Below the pieces are notes generated by a model. It was given only the letters and a program-made list of their open reading frames with translations. It did not search any database and was not told where the DNA came from. A stretch of DNA of 64,000 nucleotides from Streptomyces barkulensis (GTDB lineage Bacteria; Actinomycetota; Actinomycetes; Streptomycetales; Streptomycetaceae). Each line of letters opens with the position of its first letter. Within the stretch, counting starts at the first letter, position 1. The position numbers and the translations under genes are program-made. Shown here in pieces: positions 1 through 7,935 of the stretch. Where the stretch lies: contig NZ_PGSG01000009.1 of assembly GCF_002843305.1 (NCBI RefSeq), positions 62,001-126,000 of the forward strand, given 5' to 3'.

Positions 1-363
1 GGAGAGCAAAGCGACCTTGGCGACCTTCCGGATATTCTTGAGCAGGGTCGCGACCTGGTGATCGACGCGAGGCTCGAGGTTGGACCAGGCATTGACCAGG
101 TTGCGGGCGCGTTCTCGTGACCTGCACACCTCGGCGATGTCCTTGGCTACGGCGGAACGCCACTGCTCATCAGTGATCTCCCCGGTGATCGCGGGACGCA
201 GGCGGGCAGGCGCGAAGGCCGCCGCCGAAAGAGTGCCCTCGGGGAGTCCGTGTGCACGGTCGAGATCAGCGTGTCCAGGGACGGGCCAGTGACGAAGCAC
301 GCCGTCGACGTCGCATAGCACGGTGTCGTATGGGGCGGCATGCGTGACGCCGTCGGTAGCCAC
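1..363 (-). CDS. HAD-family hydrolase, N-terminal part (cut by window edge)
   Basis: The frame begins at a GTG whose in-frame upstream stop lies only four codons away, so the start is well bounded, and it runs off the left edge of the window. Near residues 14-19 it carries the HAD motif I signature VLCDVDGV (nucleophile Asp and second Asp), followed by a helical cap-like stretch. The family (haloacid dehalogenase phosphatases) hydrolyses phosphate esters; the substrate cannot be told from this part. It lies tail-out of the window beside a transposase fragment, which fits an accessory region. Confidence 0.7.
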   Translation of the reverse strand, partial: MATDGVTHAAPYDTVLCDVDGVLRHWPVPGHADLDRAHGLPEGTLSAAAFAPARLRPAITGEITDEQWRSAVAKDIAEVCRSRERARNLVNAWSNLEPRVDHQVATLLKNIRKVAKVALLS

Positions 364-468
364 TCGGGCACCCTAGTGTGTGGCCTGAGGTAAATCGAGG
401 CCCGGCGTCCTATATGGCGTGCGGGGCCTCGGTGCTGCCGGGGAGCGATGTAAGTCGGCGGAGCGACT

Positions 469-702
469 TTGGGCGAGAGATCGAGGGCTCGTACGCTGGC
501 CGGCGAATCGGGCTGGCTCCTGGCCTGCCGCCAGACCGTCTCCCTGGGCCGCCCCTATGCGGGCCAGACGGTGAGCGTGTCCGTGTCGGACACGGTCACC
601 GTCGAGCTGGACGACCAGGTTCGGGTCATCCGGCACACGACCGACATCCCGGTCCGTAACGTGAAAGCCGGCAAACCTCACGAGGTTTCCGGTGTTGTCT
701 AG
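469..702 (+). pseudogene. Transposase/integrase C-terminal remnant
   Basis: The translated end reads GWLLACRQTVSLGRPYAGQT followed by a short beta-rich stretch and a Lys/Pro tail. It resembles the post-catalytic C-terminal beta-barrel of DDE integrase-type transposases (IS481/Mu-like), which usually follows the catalytic core. No catalytic DDE core is present upstream; the frame simply fades into non-coding sequence, so this is a stranded 3' end. The family assignment rests on resemblance and was not searched. The true upstream limit is unknown. Confidence 0.5.
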
Positions 703-710
703 GCCCAGCG

Positions 711-1013
711 TCAAGCATCATCTGGGACCCGACAGGACCGGTTGGGCTGACGCTGACGGTCGTGTTCGATGGTGTAGGCGACCGTCTCGGCGCAGTGGAT
801 GACCATCTGGAGGCGGTTGAGCACGTCGCGGCGGGCGGCCTCGATGAGGTCCTGGTGGGTCGGCGTCGGCTCGGTGCTGGTGTGGGGTGTCCAGAAGCCG
901 CGGTGGCTGTGTTCGGTGACGATGTCCTGGCAGGCGCGGATCACGGCGTTCAGGGCGGCGGTGATCTCGTAGCGGTACAGCTGCTCGGTCTGGGCAGCAC
1001 GGTCGAAGGTCAC
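711..1013 (-). CDS. Small hypothetical protein, last gene of ATP-binding cluster
   Basis: A 100-residue helical protein beginning VTFDRAAQTEQLYRYEITAA. The GTG start overlaps the TGA of the gene before it (GTGA), so it is probably translationally coupled. The body is amphipathic helices (residues about 8-30 and 60-85) with no catalytic motif that I recognise. It is the third gene of a minus-strand cluster headed by a SpoIIAB-like ATP-binding protein, so a role in the same regulatory unit is plausible but inferred. Its stop lies 8 bp from the end of the transposase remnant on the other strand. Confidence 0.6.
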   Translation of the reverse strand: MTFDRAAQTEQLYRYEITAALNAVIRACQDIVTEHSHRGFWTPHTSTEPTPTHQDLIEAARRDVLNRLQMVIHCAETVAYTIEHDRQRQPNRSCRVPDDA

Positions 1014-1321
1014 GGGTAGGGCCTTGGGATCGGTCGGGCGGTGAGCAGGTAGCGGATGGCGTCGTCGTAGACGGTGTGGGTGTAGGGCGTGCCGGAGGCG
1101 AGGGCGGCCAAGGCGTGTTCGTGGGCCTGGTCGTCGTGGAGCCAGGCCAGGACGGGGCGGGCGGCCGGCGGGTCGAGCTGGTCGCCGATGTGGCGGGCCC
1201 GCAGCTGGAGCCAGCGCAGGGCGAGCCGCGGTGAGCCGGCCGTGTGGGCGCCGAGGGGGAAGGTGCGGCCGTCGTCGGGGGTGGAGGCGATGGCCTGGCA
1301 CCGGTAGATGCGGATCAGCAC
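1010..1321 (-). CDS. Small hypothetical protein, middle gene of ATP-binding cluster
   Basis: A 103-residue protein starting VLIRIYRCQAIASTPDDGRT. The GTG start lies inside the last codons of the upstream ATP-binding gene, a 7-bp overlap, and its stop overlaps the next start by 4 bp. This tight packing says the three genes form one mRNA. The sequence contains a short beta hairpin at the N-terminus and helices rich in Ala/Leu with several His. I recognise no family. The long open frame that extends upstream is a high-GC shadow of the ATP-binding gene and was not used for the start. Confidence 0.6.
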   Translation of the reverse strand: MLIRIYRCQAIASTPDDGRTFPLGAHTAGSPRLALRWLQLRARHIGDQLDPPAARPVLAWLHDDQAHEHALAALASGTPYTHTVYDDAIRYLLTARPIPRPYP

Positions 1322-1722
1322 GGCTGGGCTTCCCGCGTGGTCGGCAGTGCTGCGGGGAGAGGGAGCCGGGCGGTCACCGTGTGACCGCGAGCGGTGTGGT
1401 GGACCTTCACGTCGTCGGCCAGCGTGGCGACGATCTCCAGTCCTCGGCCATGGGTGGCCTCGGCGTCGGGGTGGGTGATGCGCGGGTGGGTGGTGGTGGC
1501 GCCGGTGTCGGTGACGGTGAGCGTCACGGCCTCGGTGGTGCGGGTGATGGTGACGCGGAAGGCCGGTCCGGTGGTGTGAGTGACCGCGTTGGCGCCCAGC
1601 TCGGTGACGATCAGTGCCGCGTCGTCCACACAGGAGGTGTCGGCGAGGAGTTTGCGGGTCCATTCGCGGGCCTTACGTACCTCCTCAGGACGTCCCGCGA
1701 AGGTCCGTCGATGCATGAGCAT
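1315..1722 (-). CDS. ATP-binding protein, SpoIIAB/RsbW-like (HATPase_c_2)
   Basis: 135 residues, the usual size for the single-domain GHKL regulators common in Streptomyces. The N box is seen as VTELGANAVTHT (about residues 40-51), the G1 box as VTDTGA (about 74-79) and the G2-like loop as GRGLEIV (about 92-98). Proteins of this type bind ATP and act as anti-sigma factor kinases or their relatives in the cytoplasm; the partner cannot be named here. It heads a three-gene overlapping cluster and is divergent from a monooxygenase/XRE pair, with a repeat-rich intergenic region between them. Confidence 0.85.
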   Translation of the reverse strand: MLMHRRTFAGRPEEVRKAREWTRKLLADTSCVDDAALIVTELGANAVTHTTGPAFRVTITRTTEAVTLTVTDTGATTTHPRITHPDAEATHGRGLEIVATLADDVKVHHTARGHTVTARLPLPAALPTTREAQPC

Positions 1723-1803
1723 GCGCTCCTCCTTGCTCTGAGCTGCGGTTTTCAGCGGTGCCGAGGTCTGGCAACAGACACCGCCACGCTCGCACGTACA
1801 ATA

Positions 1804-1863
1804 AGTACTAGCACCGTAGCCATAGTGCGAGTACTTGAGGTGCTAGATCGCACTTTTAGTACT
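1804..1863. promoter_or_regulatory. AGTACT repeat cluster, candidate operator
   Basis: In the 212-bp divergent gap, AGTACT occurs at 1804-1809, 1830-1835 and 1858-1863, spaced 26 and 28 bp apart. Two overlapping inverted repeats link them: CTAGCACC (1808-1815) with GGTGCTAG (1839-1846), and GTGCGA (1825-1830) with TCGCAC (1848-1853). Regularly spaced palindromes between divergent genes are typical regulator sites. The XRE protein encoded 400 bp away is the obvious candidate to bind here; that is inference. Confidence 0.5.
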
Positions 1864-1934
1864 GGTCGACTGCCGAACAGCGCTCGCCACGGCGTGGTGC
1901 AGAGCCGGAATGCCAAGACGGAGAAGGAGAGCCG

Positions 1935-2249
1935 ATGTTCGGTCTGATGGTGCGCTTCACCTGCAAGGACGAGGCGGCGGCAGCGGCGTTCGACGCGCTG
2001 GTGGCGCGGACCGGGGAGCAGATCCGCACCCATGAACCCGAAACGGTGATCTACACCGTGCACCGTGTTGACGGCCGCCCCCTGGAACGGATCTTCTACG
2101 AGCTGTACCGGGACGCCGACGCCTTCGCCTTCCACGAGGCGCAGGACTACGTGCGCGCCTTCCTCGACGAACGGGGCCGGTACCTGTCCGCCGTCGAGGT
2201 CGACCGTCTGGAGTTCGTCTCCGGCAAGGGTGTCGGTCATGAGCGCTGA
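1935..2249 (+). CDS. Antibiotic biosynthesis monooxygenase (ABM) domain protein
   Basis: 104 residues, the right length for a single ABM ferredoxin-like domain. It reads as the alternating strand-helix pattern: VRFTCKDEAAAAAFDALVA, then the strand VIYTVHRV, then FYELYRDADAFAFHEAQDYV. The FYELYRD and AFAFHE elements are typical of the family, small cofactor-free dimeric oxygenases or quinol monooxygenases. AAGGAGA sits just upstream of the ATG. The gene overlaps the following XRE gene by 11 bp, so the two are co-translated; the substrate is unknown. Confidence 0.75.
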   Translation: MFGLMVRFTCKDEAAAAAFDALVARTGEQIRTHEPETVIYTVHRVDGRPLERIFYELYRDADAFAFHEAQDYVRAFLDERGRYLSAVEVDRLEFVSGKGVGHER

Positions 2250-3453
2250 CTACGAGAAGACCCTCGGCCGCAGGATCGCCTCCCACCGCAGGCGCAGAGG
2301 TCTGTCGCAGAAGGAACTCGCCAGGCTCCTGGACCGCTCGGAAGCCTGGGTGTCGCAGGTGGAACGCGGAGTGCGCCGCATCGACCGCATGACGGTCCTG
2401 GAGAAGGTCGCCGACGTTCTCGGCCTGCCGGTGGCCGAACTCGCAGCGGGATCACCGGTCCTGGCGTCGAACACCGAGGGGAAACCATCCGGAGCACACC
2501 GGCTGCGGCTGGCACTGAGCGGTTCACACCGGCTCAGTGCCGTACTCGGGCAGCCGGAGCACCCGGACATGCCGGCCCTGCGCACCGATGTGGAACGCGC
2601 CTGGACCCTGACGCACGAGGGCCGGTACGCGGAACTGTCCGACTTGCTGGAACGGCTCGTGCCGCACCTGGAGTCGGCGGCCCGATCCGGTACCGGGGAG
2701 GACCCCGCCGAGCCGCTCCGTCTGCTGGCCTCCATGTACGGCGCATACGGTGCGGCACTGGCGAACATGGGCGAGCCGGACGTGGCATGGGTCGCGGTCG
2801 ACCGCGCCATCGCCGCCGCCGAACGCACCGGAGATCCGCTGTTGATGGCGGCCGGTGAGTTCCGGCTGTCGATCGTCTTCCTCGGCTCCGGGTACTACGA
2901 GCAAGCGGCCCGGGTCGCGCGCAGCGCCGCAGAAGCCCTGGCACCACTGGCCACGGAGGGACGACCGGAGACCGTGGCTCTGCGCGGCGCTCTGACATTG
3001 CAGCACGCGGTGGCCTCGGCCCGGCTGGACCGAGGTGAGGAGGCGTATCAACTCCTCCGGCACGCACGCGAGATGGCCGAGCAGGTGGGAGAGGGCCGCA
3101 ACGACTACAGCACGGAGTTCGGACCGCTCAACGTCGGCCTCCACGAGGTCGCCATCGCCGCCGATCTGGGCGACGCCGGTACCGCACTGCGCGCCGCCGA
3201 ATCCGTCGATCCTTCTGCGCTCTCCTCCGAGCGGCAGGCGCGCTTCCGTATCGATCTCGCCAGGGCCCACGCCCAGCGCCGGCAGATCGAAGAGGCGACG
3301 GTCGCCCTCACCGAAGCCCGGCGCCTCGCCCCCGAACTGGTCCGCGCCAAGCCGGTGGTCAGGCAGCTCGTGTCCGACCTGTTGGTCATGAGCCCCCAGC
3401 CGTCCGCGTCCCTGCGGACCCTGGCGGACGAGATGGATGTGGAGGGCCGGTAG
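2239..3453 (+). CDS. XRE-family helix-turn-helix regulator with TPR-like domain
   Basis: 404 residues. Residues about 9-65 form a classic XRE HTH (GRRIASHRRRRGLSQKELAR with the recognition helix around SEAWVSQVERG). The remaining 300 residues are helical repeats rich in Ala/Leu/Glu, like the TPR effector domains of actinobacterial XRE proteins. The start chosen is the ATG inside the 3' end of the ABM gene, because the HTH begins within ten residues of it; the longer frame upstream is a shadow of that gene. It probably controls its own operon through the AGTACT cluster (inference). Confidence 0.85.
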   Translation: MSADYEKTLGRRIASHRRRRGLSQKELARLLDRSEAWVSQVERGVRRIDRMTVLEKVADVLGLPVAELAAGSPVLASNTEGKPSGAHRLRLALSGSHRLSAVLGQPEHPDMPALRTDVERAWTLTHEGRYAELSDLLERLVPHLESAARSGTGEDPAEPLRLLASMYGAYGAALANMGEPDVAWVAVDRAIAAAERTGDPLLMAAGEFRLSIVFLGSGYYEQAARVARSAAEALAPLATEGRPETVALRGALTLQHAVASARLDRGEEAYQLLRHAREMAEQVGEGRNDYSTEFGPLNVGLHEVAIAADLGDAGTALRAAESVDPSALSSERQARFRIDLARAHAQRRQIEEATVALTEARRLAPELVRAKPVVRQLVSDLLVMSPQPSASLRTLADEMDVEGR

Positions 3454-3500
3454 CCGTGCGGCGGCCCGACCACGGCCGCTGATGTCGGACGGCGACGCGG

Positions 3501-3532
3501 AGGACCCCCGGACCTGGTGGGCCGGGGGTCCT
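3501..3532. terminator. GC-rich hairpin between XRE gene and tRNA-Val
   Basis: AGGACCCCCGG (3501-3511) pairs with CCGGGGGTCCT (3522-3532), an 11-bp perfect stem with a 10-nt loop. It follows the XRE stop and precedes the tRNA 3' end on the other strand, so it can stop transcription from both sides. Confidence 0.75.
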
Positions 3533-3540
3533 TGTGCCGG

Positions 3541-3612
3541 TGGGCGCAGACGGGTTCGAACCGCCGACATCTGCCTTGTAAGGGCAGCGCTCTACCGCTG
3601 AGCTATGCGCCC
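3541..3612 (-). tRNA. tRNA-Val (anticodon TAC)
   Basis: On the minus strand the 72-nt gene folds as a full cloverleaf. The acceptor arm GGGCGCA pairs with TGCGCCC, the D arm is GCTC..GAGC, the anticodon stem CTGCC/GGCAG carries the loop CTTACAA (anticodon TAC, reading GUA), and the T arm contains GGTTCGAACCC-type pairing. The CCA end is not fully encoded: the discriminator A is followed by CC then G. The 3' end faces the accessory genes at 0-3.5 kb, a frequent arrangement at tRNA integration sites. Confidence 0.95.
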
Positions 3613-3794
3613 GGGGTGAGCCCACAGCGTACCGTGCCGCGCCGTGTGCGCCACAAACGCGGGAGGCGGGGGCTGTCCCCACCCCGGGTCCGGTGGGGTG
3701 CCGGATGCCGTCGGCGGGCGGGGATCCATAGCGTCGGCAGGGCGCCGCCGGGCAGCCCCATCGAGCACCCCGCCGAACGGATACGGAGATCCCC

Positions 3795-4577
3795 ATGACC
3801 ACCGAGACCCGCCGCAGCACCGTACGCGCCCTGGTCGCCGTCGTTCTCGCGGTGGCCGCCACCGCCGGGGTGGCCGGGTGCGTGGACGCCGGTGACGTGC
3901 CGCCCGAACACCGAACCTTCGAGGTCGGGGAGGAAGTGGAGAAGCTGGTGGTCGACGTCGAGGACTCGCCGGTGGAGGTGGTGGCGGCGGACCGGGACGA
4001 CGTACGGGTGACCCGGTGGTTCGACGGGGTCGCCTACGGCGGCAGCACCGGGGCGCGGTGGTCGATGGAAGGCGGGACGCTGTCGCTGGGCCCCGCCTGC
4101 TCCGGGCTCGCGAGCTGCGACATCCGGCACCGGGTGGAGGTGCCGCGCCGGCTCGCGGTGCGGGTCGAGGGCCGCAACGGGGACGTTGACGCGCGCGGGT
4201 TCGGCGAGGCGCTCGCGGTCTTCGTCGACAACGGCGGGATCCAGGTGCGCGATGTCACCGGGCCGCTGGAGCTCAGCGGCGACAACGGTTCCGTCGAGGC
4301 CACCGGGGTCGGCTCCAGCGAGGTGGTCGCCGAGGCGGACAACGGCGGGCTGAAGCTGGCACTGGTCCGGGTGCCTCAGCGGGTGGAGGCCCGCGGCCAC
4401 AATGGTTCGGTCACCGTCGAGGTGCCCCGCGCCGCGTACCGCGTGGACGCCGCGGCCGAGAACGGCGGGGCCCGAGTGGAGGTGCCGCGGGGCGGCGCGG
4501 GCGATCCCGCCATCACCGCCCGCGCCGCCAACGGCGATGTGACCGTGCGCCCCGTGGGCCGGCGGGACCGGTCGTGA
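3795..4577 (+). CDS. DUF4097-type beta-repeat lipoprotein
   Basis: 260 residues. The N-terminus is a lipoprotein signal: Arg-rich start, hydrophobic stretch LVAVVLAVAATAGVAGC, with VAGC as lipobox and Cys29 as the likely lipidated residue. The rest is a run of short repeats each containing a DNGG/DNGS/HNGS/ENGG/ANGD turn, the stacked beta-strand pattern of DUF4097 (adhesin-like parallel beta helix). It is expected on the outer face of the membrane; the function is unknown. GGAGAT precedes the ATG. It faces away from the tRNA and seems to be a single gene. Confidence 0.8.
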   Translation: MTTETRRSTVRALVAVVLAVAATAGVAGCVDAGDVPPEHRTFEVGEEVEKLVVDVEDSPVEVVAADRDDVRVTRWFDGVAYGGSTGARWSMEGGTLSLGPACSGLASCDIRHRVEVPRRLAVRVEGRNGDVDARGFGEALAVFVDNGGIQVRDVTGPLELSGDNGSVEATGVGSSEVVAEADNGGLKLALVRVPQRVEARGHNGSVTVEVPRAAYRVDAAAENGGARVEVPRGGAGDPAITARAANGDVTVRPVGRRDRS

Positions 4578-4669
4578 GGTGATCGCCCCGGTCGCCTCCC
4601 GTGTGTTCCCCCGGGCCGGGTGGGAGAATGGCAGCCGGGCCGGCGAGGGCGTAAGGGGAGAGGACACAC

Positions 4670-5938
4670 GTGGCGGCGATGAACGGCGGCGGCGCACGCC
4701 GCTGGGGCTGGGGCGGCGGCGGGCGTGCCGAGAGCCGGCGTGCCGAGGCCCAGGCCGCGAAGGACGCGGCGGCCACCGCGTTCTACGAACTGGACACCGC
4801 GCAGCGGGATCTGCGGATCTCCATCGAGACCCTGGCGGCCGTCGACGACTCCCCGGCCTCGCGCCGGGCCGTGGAGGACTTCGCCGAGTTCGGACGGCGG
4901 ATCGACCAGGTCAGCCATGAGTACATCGCCACCGTGGACGCCCACGACCTGGAGCGCGACGACCTGGACGCCGACACCGCCTCCCGTGCCCGCCGGGCCC
5001 TGGACGAGGCGCGGGAGGACCTGGAGCGCACCCGCGCGGACCTGGAGCGGTTCGGGCAGGGGCTCGGTCCGCTGCTGGAGAAGGCCGAGACGCAGCTCGC
5101 CCGGCTGGCGCCCGCCGTGGAGCGGGCCCGGCAGGCGCTGCTGGGCGCGACGAAGGCGCTGGACGCCGTACGCGCCGCCGGGCTGCGGTCCGACGAGGCG
5201 GCGGCCCGGCTGGCCGCCCTCTCCCCCGAGCTGACCAGACTCAACGAGGGCGCCGCGCGCCACGGCGTGCGGGACACCCTCCAGCGGGCCGAGCGTGTGC
5301 TGCGGGAGGCGGAGGGGGTGCGCAGGGAGGTCGAGCTGCTGCCGGAGCGGGCGGCCGGGACCGACCGGCGGCTGTCCTCCCTGCGCACCCGCGCCGAGGC
5401 GCTGCGGCACCGGGCGGAGAACGTCGGGCCGGTGCTGAGCGAGCTGCGGCGGCGGTTCACCGTCGCGTGCTGGGAGGATCTGCAGAACGTGCCGGAGCAG
5501 GTGGCGGACGCGGTGCGGCAGGCGGAGGAGAAGCTGGCCGAGGCGCGTACCGCCCGGCAGGAGCAGCGGTGGGCGGACGCCACCGCCCGGCTGTCGACGG
5601 TGCGGGCGCTGCTGAACGACGCGGACGAGGCGGTCTCGGCGGCCGGTGAGCGTCTGCGGCGGCTGAACGAGGTCTCCTTCGACCACAGCGGCGAGGTGGA
5701 GCGGACGCGCTTCGCTATCCGTGACGCCCAGCGGCTGGCGATGGCCGGGCGCAGCCATCCCGATCCCCGGCACGCGGGTCCGCTGGACGAGTCGGTGGCC
5801 CGGCTGGAGCGGGCGGTGGCGGGGCTGTCCGGGCGGCATCCGGACTGGTGGGGCTTTGTGACGGAGCTGGACGCCATCCGCGAGACGGTGGCGGACGTGG
5901 TGCGCCGGATACGCGAGGAGCGGGCGGCGGGCGGCTGA
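4670..5938 (+). CDS. Long coiled-coil hypothetical protein
   Basis: 422 residues, almost entirely alpha-helical with heptad-like Leu/Ala and many Arg-Glu pairs from about residue 25 to the end, for example ERTRADLERFGQGLGPLLEK. A short Gly/Trp-rich N-terminus (RRWGWGGGGR) precedes the coil. There is no signal peptide or membrane segment, so it is probably a cytoplasmic structural or scaffolding protein. AGGGGAGAGG lies upstream of the GTG; an ATG three codons later is the alternative start. I recognise no named family. Confidence 0.75.
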   Translation: MAAMNGGGARRWGWGGGGRAESRRAEAQAAKDAAATAFYELDTAQRDLRISIETLAAVDDSPASRRAVEDFAEFGRRIDQVSHEYIATVDAHDLERDDLDADTASRARRALDEAREDLERTRADLERFGQGLGPLLEKAETQLARLAPAVERARQALLGATKALDAVRAAGLRSDEAAARLAALSPELTRLNEGAARHGVRDTLQRAERVLREAEGVRREVELLPERAAGTDRRLSSLRTRAEALRHRAENVGPVLSELRRRFTVACWEDLQNVPEQVADAVRQAEEKLAEARTARQEQRWADATARLSTVRALLNDADEAVSAAGERLRRLNEVSFDHSGEVERTRFAIRDAQRLAMAGRSHPDPRHAGPLDESVARLERAVAGLSGRHPDWWGFVTELDAIRETVADVVRRIREERAAGG

Positions 5939-6012
5939 GCCGCGCGGCCGGGCGTGGTGGCCCGGCCCCGCCCGGCCGTACGTACGCGGCCCGCTCCCGC
6001 CGTGGTGCCGCG

Positions 6013-6045
6013 ACCGCTGTCCAACCGCTGTCCAACCGCTGTCCA
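6013..6045. repeat. 11-bp tandem repeat, three copies
   Basis: ACCGCTGTCCA occurs three times head to tail in the gap between the coiled-coil gene and the fmdB-like gene, ending about 40 bp before that start. It probably lies in the promoter or leader of the fmdB-like gene. Function unknown. Confidence 0.85.
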
Positions 6046-6087
6046 CAGGCTCCCCGCGATCGCCGGACCGGCGCTTATCCTGCTTGC

Positions 6088-6315
6088 ATGCCCCGATACG
6101 AGTTCCGCTGCCGCGCCTGCGGCACCACGTTCGAAGTGAACCGACCGATGGCCGAGTCCGGTGCGCCCGCCAGCTGCCCGGAGGGCCACGGCGACACGGT
6201 GAAGCTGCTGTCCACCGTCGCGGTGGGCGGTGCGGCCGCCCGTTCCTCCGCCCCGGCGCCGAGCGCGGGCGGCGGAGGGGGCGGAGGGTGTTGCGGGGGC
6301 GGCTGCTGCGGCTGA
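6088..6315 (+). CDS. FmdB-family zinc ribbon protein
   Basis: 75 residues. The start MPRYEFRCRACGTTFEV is the standard beginning of the FmdB regulatory zinc ribbon, with CxxC (Cys9, Cys12). The second half of the ribbon is altered: one Cys at ASCPEGH is followed by His rather than the usual second CxxC Cys. The tail is unusual: a Gly run ending CCGGGCCG, with four Cys in the last eight residues, which may add a metal site. Proteins of this family are small and of unclear role. The gene converges on the methyltransferase gene. Confidence 0.85.
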   Translation: MPRYEFRCRACGTTFEVNRPMAESGAPASCPEGHGDTVKLLSTVAVGGAAARSSAPAPSAGGGGGGGCCGGGCCG

Positions 6316-6363
6316 ACGGGAGAGCCGGGGTCGTCCGGCGGAAGCGGCCCGCGCGGGTGCGGG

Positions 6364-7035
6364 CTACCGCCTGCGCGCGATGGTCACGCCGTCGGCGACC
6401 GTCAACATGATCGACTCCATCCGGTCGTCGGCGAGGACATGGTCGTTGAAGGCCCGGATCGCGGCGGCGTTGCCGGTGGCCTCCGGGTCGGCGACCTCGC
6501 CGTGGAAGAGCACGTTGTCCGCGACGACCAGCCCGCCCGGCCGCATCCGCGGCACCAGTTCCTCCCAGTAAGCGATGTAGTTGTCCTTGTCCGCGTCGAG
6601 GTAGACGAAGTCGATCTCCGGCTCGGCGGGCAGGGCCCGCAGGGTGTCCAGGGCCGGGGCGATGCGCAGGTCGATGCGGTCGGCCACGCCCGCCCTGGCC
6701 CATGCCTCGCGCCCGAGGGCCGTCCACTCCTGCGAGATGTCGCAGGCGATGAGCGTGCCGTCCTCGGGCAGGGCCTGGGCCATGGCGAGGGCGGAGAAGC
6801 CGGTGAAGGTGCCGACCTCCACCACGCGGCGGGCGCCGGTCAGCCGTACCAGGAAGGCCAGCATCGGGCCCTGTTCCTGGGCGGACTGCAGCCCGGCCCG
6901 GTCGGGGAAGCGGGCGTGCGTGGTCTCCACCAGGTCGCGCAGGACGGGGTCGAGCGGCGGGTTGTGGTCGAGCACGTACCTGTACAGCTCGGCGGTCTGG
7001 AGGGGGCGCTTGTCGCGGGGTGCCGGTGTGGTCAT
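6364..7035 (-). CDS. Class I SAM-dependent O-methyltransferase (CCoAOMT-like)
   Basis: 223 residues, the usual family size. The SAM-binding motif is VVEVGTFTGFSALAMA (about residues 70-85). The acidic ribose-binding residue lies in GTLIACDIS, and the metal-binding region is FVYLDADKDNYIAYWE followed by GGLVVADNVLFHG. This layout belongs to the cation-dependent O-methyltransferases related to caffeoyl-CoA O-methyltransferase, which methylate a hydroxyl of a catechol-like substrate in the cytoplasm. The gene is 34 bp downstream of the HAD gene of the Ter locus and reads in the same direction, so it may share that mRNA. Confidence 0.85.
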   Translation of the reverse strand: MTTPAPRDKRPLQTAELYRYVLDHNPPLDPVLRDLVETTHARFPDRAGLQSAQEQGPMLAFLVRLTGARRVVEVGTFTGFSALAMAQALPEDGTLIACDISQEWTALGREAWARAGVADRIDLRIAPALDTLRALPAEPEIDFVYLDADKDNYIAYWEELVPRMRPGGLVVADNVLFHGEVADPEATGNAAAIRAFNDHVLADDRMESIMLTVADGVTIARRR

Positions 7036-7068
7036 GCCCGCATCCTCGCTCAGGTCCGTCGTCCCCGC

Positions 7069-7935
7069 TCAGTCCCGCCCGGTGTGCGCGAGGAATTCCC
7101 GCAGTACGCGCTCCCCGGCCGCGACCCCGCGCTCGGGCAGGGCGGTGATGTGCGGGGCGGTCCAGCCCAGGTCGGCCAGCTCCCCGTGGCCGGGCCGCCA
7201 GCCGGTGTCGGCGGCCAGCAGCAGGTCGGCGTCGAGGAGGGAGTCCCCGGCGGCCAGGACGTGCTCGGCGCCGGTACGCCGGGCGACCTCGGCGACGGCG
7301 GCGCTCTTGGTGAGCGGGCGCGGCACGGCGTAGAGCTTGCGGCCCTGGAGGGAGACCGTCCAGCCGCGCGGCCCGGCCCAGTCGGCCAGTTCCTTCACCC
7401 AGGTGCCGGGCAGCTTCTCGCGGTCGACGACGAGGTAGGCGAACAGCTCCTCGGCGACGCGCTCCTTGAGCAGCCAGCCGGGGTCGGCGGCCCCCACCAT
7501 ACGGGCGCGCACCTGCGCCAGCGGTGCGCAGTCGGCGTCCAGGGCGCGCCGTACCCGGGCGTGCCAGGCGGGGTCGGACTCGCCGTCCACCATCAGATGG
7601 CCGCCGTTGGCGCAGATCGCGTAGCGCGGGGGCGGGCCCGGCAGGTGGATGCGCCCGTACTGCTCGCGGGTGCGGGTGGTGGTGGGGACGAAGACGGAGC
7701 GGTCCGCGAGTTCGGTCAGCAGGGCGGCGGCGGTCTCGGTGAGGTACGACAGGGGCTTGGACCGGTAGACCTCCACGCACAGCAGGCGCGGGGCCTCGGC
7801 GTCGGGCATGGTCAGGCCGAGGGCGGCGGCGGAGTAGATGAGGGTGCGGTCCAGGTCGCTGGCGACCAAGGCCGTGCGGCGCTCCGGGGCCGTGCGTACG
7901 GTGTCGGCCGCCGGGCGGCTCGCCGGGCGGCTCAT
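7069..7935 (-). CDS. HAD hydrolase of the Ter biosynthetic module
   Basis: 288 residues. Motif I is VASDLDRTLIYS (about residues 24-35); motif II is the conserved Thr in VFVPTTTRT; motif III/IV is AAGDSLLDADLLLAAD near residue 230. This gives a complete HAD phosphatase of the Cof/sucrose-phosphatase-like branch. Its ATG overlaps the TGA of the upstream fusion gene (ATGA). Published comparative analyses of tellurium-resistance neighbourhoods describe HAD enzymes together with phosphoribosyltransferase, TRSP, StiP and HpcH-like lyase genes as a nucleoside-like metabolite module. The substrate is unknown. Confidence 0.85.
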   Translation of the reverse strand: MSRPASRPAADTVRTAPERRTALVASDLDRTLIYSAAALGLTMPDAEAPRLLCVEVYRSKPLSYLTETAAALLTELADRSVFVPTTTRTREQYGRIHLPGPPPRYAICANGGHLMVDGESDPAWHARVRRALDADCAPLAQVRARMVGAADPGWLLKERVAEELFAYLVVDREKLPGTWVKELADWAGPRGWTVSLQGRKLYAVPRPLTKSAAVAEVARRTGAEHVLAAGDSLLDADLLLAADTGWRPGHGELADLGWTAPHITALPERGVAAGERVLREFLAHTGRD

